Part shown: positions 14,011 through 19,103 of the stretch, piece by piece
Position numbering within the stretch: position 1 is the first letter of the stretch
Layout: each line of letters starts with the position of its first letter
From: an uncultured Eubacteriales bacterium
Lineage (GTDB): Bacteria; Bacillota; Clostridia; Oscillospirales; Acutalibacteraceae
Reading direction: 5' to 3'
Length of the DNA stretch: 19,103 bases
Assembly: GCA_934552855.1 (NCBI GenBank)
Contig: CAKTEU010000033.1
Coordinates: 1 to 19,103, forward strand
The notes under the pieces: generated by a model
The model's database searches: none
Seen by the model: the letters and a program-made list of their open reading frames with translations, nothing else
What the model was told of the DNA's origin: nothing
Program-made: the position numbers and the translations under genes

Positions 14011-15480
14011 TTACTTCACTGTTACGGTTTTTCCGTTGCATCGTGAATATGTTACCTGCTTTCCGTTGATTTTAAAGGCTCTGAGATAGACCTTGTATTT
14101 TCCGGCAGGAAGATTTTTGAGCGTTACGGTCATTGATTTTTCGGTTTTATATGTCTTTTTAACGGCATTTCCTTTGATGTCAATATATCTAATCTGAAAA
14201 CCGGTTGCATTTTTGACTGCGTTGTATTTTACTTTAATGCAGCCTTTTCCGGGTGTAACGTCAATTTGAGGCATACTGACAGCCGGTTTAACGGTACATG
14301 CAAGTTCATTGTCAACATAAATTCCAAATTTTTCGCACCTGTATAAACTGTTGTCTTTTTCTAACATTTGGGCAAGTTTTTTTGCAACAGTTTTGTTTTT
14401 AACGTTGATTCTGAGAACATTTCTTTTGGTTGAAAAAACATCGAAAGATTTGCTTTGATTTGAAGCAAATTGAATGGAGGTCGCATTTTTCAAATTGATT
14501 ACTTTCAAGTTATCGCAACCAAAAAAATCCATGCTCTGAAAATAAACTTTTTTACCGGTATAAGTAACTGTTTTTAGAGCCTTGCAATTTCTAAATGTAT
14601 AGCCTGTTTGATCTTTGAAATCATTTTTTGGATCAATTGCATTTTGGGGGATTGTTACCGATACAAGACCCGAATTTGCAAATGCACCGTTACCAAGATA
14701 AGAAAGCGAATCCGGAAGACTTATGTTTTTAAGTGATTTACAGTTATAAAAAGCATAAAAACCAATGTGTTGAATCTTATTCTTATTTAACTTTACCGCT
14801 TTCAATGCTTTGCAATCTTGAAACGTTCTATCAAGTATTCTGGTGACCTTGTTGCCCTTGAATATTACAGACTCAAGTGATGTACAATTACGAAATGCAC
14901 TTTGACCAAGTTTTTCAAGGCTTTTTGGCAAAGTAACAGTCTTGAGTTTTGTCATATATGCGAAACTTTCTGCGGCTATAGATTTTATTGAGTCCGGAAT
15001 TGTTACTTTTTCAACATTTGCGCCTATCTGTTTTTCTAATTCTTCTCCGTACAGATACGAAAAATACCTTTCATCAGGATATTCGGCATCTTCATTAATC
15101 TTGACGTTATAGCAATCATATTCCAAAACTTCAATACAATGTGCAAGATATTCAATTCCGACTTCAGTTACGGGGATTCCATCAATTTGGTCAACAATAT
15201 TTATTTCCGTTGCGGTTTTTGCGTTTTCAAGTGAATCGAACAAAACACCTACCGTATAAGCGGTACTGTAACCGTCGTCATAAACCTTTCGGCAATATTC
15301 AACGTGGTCAATGGTTTTATATTCGTATTTGAAATTGCCTTTTTTGATGTCGCTTTTGCTGAAGTCAAGCTGTCCGGACGGCGGCAAAGTAGTTTTTGCA
15401 GGCTTTGCCGATACCGGAATTGCCAAGCACACGGAAAACATAAGTACTAAAGCTAAAACAGCGGATATTAGTCTTTTCAC
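14011..15480 (-). CDS. Secreted leucine-rich-repeat (BspA-like) protein, copy 2
   Basis: A 489-residue paralogue of the flanking genes with the same order: signal peptide, conserved N-terminal segment, variable stretch (about 113-150), LRR_5 repeats (for example FRNCTSLESVIFKGNKV and FYNCKSLKNISLPDSL) and the C-terminal beta-sandwich-like domain. It is the most divergent of the three across the repeats, while its first 110 codons are nearly identical to copy 1. The C-terminal domain differs by a two-residue insertion (RYIDIKGN against RVDGN). No cell-wall anchor is visible. The GTG at 15480, eight bases after AAGGAG (complement of 15489-15494), is the likely start. The role is unknown; surface binding or polymer recognition is a guess from the fold family. 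Confidence 0.88.
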   Translation of the reverse strand: MKRLISAVLALVLMFSVCLAIPVSAKPAKTTLPPSGQLDFSKSDIKKGNFKYEYKTIDHVEYCRKVYDDGYSTAYTVGVLFDSLENAKTATEINIVDQIDGIPVTEVGIEYLAHCIEVLEYDCYNVKINEDAEYPDERYFSYLYGEELEKQIGANVEKVTIPDSIKSIAAESFAYMTKLKTVTLPKSLEKLGQSAFRNCTSLESVIFKGNKVTRILDRTFQDCKALKAVKLNKNKIQHIGFYAFYNCKSLKNISLPDSLSYLGNGAFANSGLVSVTIPQNAIDPKNDFKDQTGYTFRNCKALKTVTYTGKKVYFQSMDFFGCDNLKVINLKNATSIQFASNQSKSFDVFSTKRNVLRINVKNKTVAKKLAQMLEKDNSLYRCEKFGIYVDNELACTVKPAVSMPQIDVTPGKGCIKVKYNAVKNATGFQIRYIDIKGNAVKKTYKTEKSMTVTLKNLPAGKYKVYLRAFKINGKQVTYSRCNGKTVTVK

Positions 15481-15508
15481 AAATATCACTCCTTAATTAG
15501 AATTTTTT

Positions 15509-15560
15509 GAATAGGTAACCTATCCGTCTTTTTTATATCATGAGTTTTTTAAAAATACAA
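15509..15560 (-). promoter_or_regulatory. Promoter and 5'-end hairpin of LRR gene 2
   Basis: On the minus strand TTGTAT (complement of 15555-15560), 17 bases, TATAAA (complement of 15532-15537). The hairpin ATAGGT-A-ACCTAT (15511-15523) sits at the predicted start near 15525. Confidence 0.68.
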
Positions 15561-15619
15561 CGCCTTTGTTAATTTTTTGGCAGTTTGTGTTAGTTTTGTG
15601 ACAAGGGTTGTTATTTTAA

Positions 15620-15689
15620 GCAAAACCTGCCGGGTGTGTCGGCAGGTTTTGCAAAAGTGAAAAGCATATGATAACCGCATAATTGCGGA
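15620..15689 (-). terminator. Terminator module of LRR gene 3 (copy C)
   Basis: A perfect 13-bp stem GCAAAACCTGCCG / CGGCAGGTTTTGC (15620-15652) with the same 7-base loop, preceded in the transcript by the intact small CCGCA/TGCGG hairpin. Sequence on both sides is shared with copy B. Confidence 0.7.
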
Positions 15690-15724
15690 TACTCAACGGC
15701 AGTTTATGTTGTTGAAAGTAAGTT

Positions 15725-17200
15725 TTACTTCACCGTTACGGTTTTTCCATTGCAGCGTGAATATGTTACCTGCTTTCCGTTGATTTTGAAAGCTCTGAGA
15801 TAGACCTTGTATTTTCCGGCAGGAAGATTTTTGAGCGTTACGGTCATTGATTTTTCGGTTTTATATATCTTTTTAACGTCATTTCTGTTGCCGTCAACTC
15901 TAAGCTGAAAACCGGTTGCATTTTTGACTGCATTATATTTTACTTTAATGCAGCCTTTTCCGGGTGTAACGTCAATTTGAGGCATACTGACAGCCGGTTT
16001 AACGGTGCATGCAAGTTCATCGCCGGCAAAAATATTGATCTTTTTACATCTGTAAATTCTCTCATCATTCTTCAACTGCTCAGCAATACTGTTTGCAACA
16101 GCCTTGTTTTTGACATTAATTCTGAGAACATTTCTTTTGGTTGAAAACGAATTAATGGAATTGTTAAAACAAGTATAAAACTGCACGGTGTTTGCATTTT
16201 TAAAATTGATCGTTTTCAAATTGTCGCAGCCCCAAAACATATCATGTGACAGAGAAACTTCTTTACCCAAGAACGTAACCGTTTTCAAAGACTTACAGTT
16301 TTTAAATATACCTCCCACAAGCCAACTGTCTCCGGAAGAAAAAGACCACCTCGTGCTTGCATTTTTAGGAATTGTAACCGATACAAGTCCCGAATTTGCG
16401 AATACATATGCACAAATCTCGCTGAGGGAAGAGGGAAGATTGATATTTTTTAGTGATTTGCAATTTTCAAAAGCTCTTTCACCTATAAATTCAATTTTGT
16501 TTTTATTTAAGTCAACTTTTTTCAACGCTTTACAATTCCTGAAAGTATATTGAAATATCTTGGTAACCTTATTGCCTTTAAAGATTACAGATTCAAGCGA
16601 TGTACAATTTGCAAATGCGCTTTCACCAAGCTTTTCAAGGTTTTTCGGCAAGACAACGCTTTTTAGCTTTTTCATACCCGTAAAACATTCTGCAGGAATA
16701 AGCTTGATTGATTCGGGTATCGTCACCTTTTCAACGTTTGCTCCTATGCGCTTATCTCTTATTTCAACATCCGAATATGAGTAATATCTCGTCATATAAT
16801 TATCAGCATCTTTATTGATTATATAGCTATAACAACTCATTTCAGAAAAATCTATATAGTGTGATTGATACTCAATTCCCGCTTCGGTTACGGGTATTCC
16901 GTCAATTTGATCAACAATATTAATTTCCGTTGCGGTTTCGGCGGTTTCAAGCGTGTCAAACAACGTGCCTACCGTATAAGCAGTGCTGTAGCCGTCTTCA
17001 TAAACCTTTCGGCAATATTCAACGTGGTCAATGGTTTTAAATTCATATTTGAAGTTGCCCTTTTTTATGTCGCTTTTGCTGAAGTCAAGCTGTCCCGACG
17101 GCGGCAAAGTAGTTTTTGCAGGCTTTGCCGATACCGGAATTGCCAAGCACACGGAAAACATAAGTACTAAAGCTAAAACAGCGGATATTAGTCTTTTCAC
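15725..17200 (-). CDS. Secreted leucine-rich-repeat (BspA-like) protein, copy 3
   Basis: A 491-residue paralogue: signal peptide, conserved N-terminal segment (here the most diverged of the three, for example FKTIDHVEYCRKVYEDGY and LFDTLETAETATE), a variable stretch, LRR_5 repeats and the C-terminal beta-sandwich-like domain. From about residue 200 to 393 the DNA is identical to copy 1 (581 bases). In the last 100 codons there are only a handful of changes. No anchor motif is seen. The start is the GTG at 17200, eight bases after AAGGAG (complement of 17209-17214). It is the first of the three in transcription order, but each gene has its own promoter and terminator, so they are probably separate units. 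Confidence 0.88.
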   Translation of the reverse strand: MKRLISAVLALVLMFSVCLAIPVSAKPAKTTLPPSGQLDFSKSDIKKGNFKYEFKTIDHVEYCRKVYEDGYSTAYTVGTLFDTLETAETATEINIVDQIDGIPVTEAGIEYQSHYIDFSEMSCYSYIINKDADNYMTRYYSYSDVEIRDKRIGANVEKVTIPESIKLIPAECFTGMKKLKSVVLPKNLEKLGESAFANCTSLESVIFKGNKVTKIFQYTFRNCKALKKVDLNKNKIEFIGERAFENCKSLKNINLPSSLSEICAYVFANSGLVSVTIPKNASTRWSFSSGDSWLVGGIFKNCKSLKTVTFLGKEVSLSHDMFWGCDNLKTINFKNANTVQFYTCFNNSINSFSTKRNVLRINVKNKAVANSIAEQLKNDERIYRCKKINIFAGDELACTVKPAVSMPQIDVTPGKGCIKVKYNAVKNATGFQLRVDGNRNDVKKIYKTEKSMTVTLKNLPAGKYKVYLRAFKINGKQVTYSRCNGKTVTVK

Positions 17201-17227
17201 AAATATCACTCCTTAATAAATTTTTGT

Positions 17228-17277
17228 GATAGGTATCTATCCAACTTTTTTATATCATGAGTTTTTTTTAAATACAA
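17228..17277 (-). promoter_or_regulatory. Promoter and 5'-end hairpin of LRR gene 3
   Basis: On the minus strand TTGTAT (complement of 17272-17277), 17 bases, TATAAA (complement of 17249-17254). The hairpin GATAG/CTATC (17228-17241) sits at the predicted start near 17242. A further block (about 17297-17323, TGTGTTAGTTTTGTGACAA) is conserved upstream of all three LRR promoters. Confidence 0.68.
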
Positions 17278-17359
17278 TACCTTTGTTAAATTTTTGGCAG
17301 TTTGTGTTAGTTTTGTGACAAGGTTTACTGCATAAGCAATAAAACTTAAGCCGATTTGT

Positions 17360-18466
17360 TTAATAGTCAATATTACTGCCTAAAAATTTTCTGCTGTTAT
17401 TAACCGGAACACTTCTTTCAACCCTTATAATTGCATTGTCTTCGTAAATTTCATAACCGGTTTTAGGTTTAGTGTTTACATTTGCATACAAACAATTATC
17501 GCTGCCGATACTGACCGATTGCATTTCATATTTAGTAAAAATATTTGCACTTTTGTTTACGTTAATATGCCTATATTTTGCTTCGTCATTGCTTGAGCTG
17601 TAAAATCTTTCTATACCGGATAAGGAATTTAATTTTACCCAAATAATTTTATTTTTTGCTCCGCCAAGCCACAGCACAATAAAGAAGCCGTTGCTTGCAC
17701 CATACCCAATATCCTGACCTTTTGGATTTGCTACTTCTGTATCCACGCAAAAAATTTCGTTCGGAGAATTATTTATAACAAATCTTCCGTTTTGAACTTC
17801 AGCTGTGGTATAGTAAATGATTTTAGTTGGATGATTCTCTTCAGTATATTTTTCACTGCTCTTCACATCATAATTGATTATGAACTTACCATTTTTGTAA
17901 TATGTTATAGAGTATATGACTCCGTTGTAAATATTTCCATCGCTATAGTAGGATGACAAAATGGTGCAACCGGTACCGTCGACCTCTATTTCTCCCTTGT
18001 AAGTATCCGATGTTGCTTTGTACATACTCCAAAGTTTACTTCTTGAAATTCTAAGTATTTTGTTTCCGTCAAAGTTAACTTCATCCTCTTGATACCAACA
18101 AGTAATATAGATATAATTATCATCAACAGCTAATCCGTTTGCATGTCCGGCGATACCATTCAAAAGGAATGTTCCGTAATCATCATCATCGGAATCGGTC
18201 ATTGAGGTGTAATCCTTATACATATAAAGCATTGCCCTATCATTAGTTTTGTTAATGTTAACCGCAAACAGACGATTGTTGCTGCCCGTTGCGGTAACAC
18301 ACATACCCTCCATGCCAATCCAGTTTGTACCGTCTGACGGCACAGAACCTATTCTAGTTGTTTTAGCTGTAATATCAACCGATGCGGCTATTGCCAAAAA
18401 TATTTGACCGATAATCATCAATGCCACAAGCACGATTGCCGTTAATCTTTTAAATGTCTTTTTCAT
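17360..18466 (-). CDS. Secreted protein of unknown function, possibly beta-propeller-like
   Basis: I do not recognise the family. The 368-residue protein starts with a signal peptide (KKTFKRLTAIVLVALMIIG, cleavage likely near AIAA, residue 28). The mature part is rich in beta-strand patterns with recurring blocks of the type GLAVDDNYIYITCW, GVIYSITYYKNGKFII, GFFIVLWLGGAKNKIIWVKL and SIGSDNCLYANV. These spaced display-type strands suggest a beta-propeller. An acidic run (SDDDDYG) could bind calcium. There is no anchor motif or transmembrane segment after the signal. The ATG at 18466 has a perfect AGGAGG eight bases upstream; the longer open frame of 380 codons begins before that site. Its surroundings (secreted LRR genes) suggest an extracellular role. 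No convincing terminator is seen between it and LRR gene 3. Confidence 0.75.
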   Translation of the reverse strand: MKKTFKRLTAIVLVALMIIGQIFLAIAASVDITAKTTRIGSVPSDGTNWIGMEGMCVTATGSNNRLFAVNINKTNDRAMLYMYKDYTSMTDSDDDDYGTFLLNGIAGHANGLAVDDNYIYITCWYQEDEVNFDGNKILRISRSKLWSMYKATSDTYKGEIEVDGTGCTILSSYYSDGNIYNGVIYSITYYKNGKFIINYDVKSSEKYTEENHPTKIIYYTTAEVQNGRFVINNSPNEIFCVDTEVANPKGQDIGYGASNGFFIVLWLGGAKNKIIWVKLNSLSGIERFYSSSNDEAKYRHINVNKSANIFTKYEMQSVSIGSDNCLYANVNTKPKTGYEIYEDNAIIRVERSVPVNNSRKFLGSNIDY

Positions 18467-18613
18467 GTTATAAACCTCCTTATTCTGAATACTGAATATC
18501 ATTTATTATAGGATTAATGTTTAAATAAAATAAGTCTTATTTCAAATTACTTTTGTATAAATATTTTTAAATAGCCATTGGAATCACATCCCTATTAACT
18601 AAATTACGTTTGT

Positions 18614-18642
18614 ATTATACAATATACAGTATGGATTTTCAA
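18614..18642 (-). promoter_or_regulatory. Promoter of the unknown secreted-protein gene
   Basis: On the minus strand TTGAAA (complement of 18637-18642), 17 bases, TATAAT (complement of 18614-18619). This gives a leader of about 140 bases. A second TATAAT (complement of 18505-18510) with a poor -35 lies closer to the gene. The rest of 18467-18735 is AT-rich and holds no gene that I can support. Confidence 0.75.
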
Positions 18643-18732
18643 TAGTATTTTCAAAAATTATATTGACATCGCAGCCGGTTAGAAAATTTTTCGGTTATGA
18701 TTTTATTGGCTATTTTAATAACCTCTCAAATA

Positions 18733-18772
18733 AAAAACAGACCTTTTTGTCACAAAGACAAAAGGTCTGTTC
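18733..18772 (-). terminator. Terminator of the tRNA-Leu gene
   Basis: In transcript order AACAGACCTTTTGTC (complement of 18757-18771) pairs with GACAAAAAGGTCTGTT (complement of 18736-18751), with one bulged base, and runs into Ts. It begins within a few bases of the tRNA 3' end. Confidence 0.88.
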
Positions 18773-18773
18773 T

Positions 18774-18860
18774 TGGTGCAGGAGATGGGACTTGAACCCA
18801 CACCGAGGAACCCCGACAGGCTTCTGAGACCTGAGCGTCTGCCTATTCCGCCACTCCTGC
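18774..18860 (-). tRNA. tRNA-Leu (anticodon CAG)
   Basis: Read on the minus strand: acceptor arm GCAGGAG / CTCCTGC, D arm GCG...CGC, anticodon arm CAGGT / GCCTG with loop CTCAGAA giving anticodon CAG (reads CUG), a long class II variable arm of about 15 bases, T arm GTGGG-TTCAAGT-CCCAT, discriminator A and an encoded CCA end. The long variable arm and anticodon identify leucine. The TTGACA 12 bases upstream is too close to the mature 5' end to be its -35 box, so the true promoter is unclear. Confidence 0.96.
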
Positions 18861-18915
18861 ATGATATTAATTTGTCAAGCTTATTATTGCGGAAACAGGC
18901 ATCCGCTTCGCAACT
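18839..18915. repeat. Direct repeat over the tRNA-Leu 5' end (first copy)
   Basis: These 77 bases hold the first 22 bases of the tRNA gene plus 55 bases upstream of it. They recur exactly at 19027-19103, a period of 188 bases, and the second copy ends at the last base of the window. Confidence 0.9.
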
Positions 18916-19026
18916 CTTGCGGTTCCCAAAGTCTGTTCGGCTTTTTCAATAAAAAGCCTTCATCCTTTGACCGCTGCGCCATTTCTCCGTCGCTTCTTCT
19001 GCCACCGGCAGCGCTCCGGCTCAATG
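18916..19026. other. Gene-free segment between the two tRNA 5'-end repeats
   Basis: This stretch is richer in GC than its surroundings. A 32-codon open frame on the minus strand (18884-18982) is the only coding possibility. It has no clear ribosome binding site and overlaps the repeat, so I do not call it a gene. Confidence 0.5.
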
Positions 19027-19103
19027 CTGCCTATTCCGCCACTCCTGCATGATATTAATTTGTCAAGCTTATTATTGCGGAAACAGGCATCCGCTTCGCA
19101 ACT
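19027..19103. repeat. Direct repeat over a truncated tRNA-Leu 5' end (second copy, cut by window edge)
   Basis: Exact copy of 18839-18915. Only the first 22 bases of the tRNA are present (complement of 19027-19048), followed by unrelated sequence, so this is not a functional tRNA. The length of exactly 77 up to the window end is a warning sign for an assembly-graph overlap. Confidence 0.9.

Noticed and set aside
12290..17200. Triplicated repeat as a CRISPR or mobile-element array
   Set aside because: The repeat unit is a whole gene with promoter and terminator. There are no short spaced repeats, terminal inverted repeats or transposase genes.
18873..18878. TTGACA as the -35 box of the tRNA-Leu promoter
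   Set aside because: It lies only 12 bases from the mature tRNA 5' end. A -10 box at normal spacing would fall inside the tRNA and does not match.
18884..18982. 32-codon open frame (minus strand) between the tRNA-Leu repeats
   Set aside because: It overlaps the repeated DNA, has no convincing ribosome binding site, and lies next to a suspected assembly loop. Too little to call a gene.
18839..19103. tRNA-Leu repeat as attachment sites of an integrated element
   Set aside because: Integrases usually duplicate the 3' end of a tRNA gene, whereas here the 5' end is duplicated. Only 111 bases lie between the copies, and no integrase is present.

Overview
The window looks like one short-read contig (19,103 bases) from a low-to-moderate GC Gram-positive anaerobe, most likely a gut Clostridia of the Oscillospiraceae/Ruminococcaceae type. 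Pointers are a phenylalanine T-box ahead of pheST, strong AAGGAGG-type ribosome binding sites, a Firmicutes-type pyrimidine-nucleoside phosphorylase, and BspA-like leucine-rich-repeat secreted proteins. The assignment is inference from gene content. No phage, transposase, CRISPR array or plasmid functions are seen.

Left part (1-7260), housekeeping: a pyrimidine-nucleoside phosphorylase (+) converges on a bifunctional NAD(P)H-hydrate repair enzyme (-) across a two-way terminator. A promoter and a Phe T-box riboswitch then drive pheS-pheT. A terminator follows, with a small zinc-ribbon protein whose ribosome binding site lies directly behind it.

Middle part (7264-12010), a leftward group: a metal P-type ATPase preceded by a separate small HMA metal-binding protein, then a TetR regulator, an RsgA GTPase (start overlapping the TetR stop) and a SAM methyltransferase. 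Between the ATPase and tetR lies a compact element holding a consensus promoter (TTGACA-17-TATAAT) and two palindromic operators. The two operators together form the stem of a terminator for transcripts arriving from the ATPase. Related operator-like sites lie at the promoter of the HMA-ATPase pair, so the TetR protein may control both units, though an unlinked ArsR-type regulator is also possible.

Right part (12010-18500), a tandem family: three leftward genes for secreted LRR proteins of 489-491 residues, each with its own near-identical promoter, a hairpin at the predicted 5' end of the mRNA, and a copied terminator. They are mosaics: the first copy shares 184 identical bases of its 5' half with the second, and 581 identical bases of its 3' half with the third. 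Behind them is an unrelated secreted protein of unknown function with its own promoter.

Right edge (18730-19103): a tRNA-Leu(CAG) with terminator, then a 188-bp-period duplication of its 5' end. The last 77 bases of the window exactly repeat 18839-18915. That length equals a common assembler k-mer, so this edge must be read with caution.
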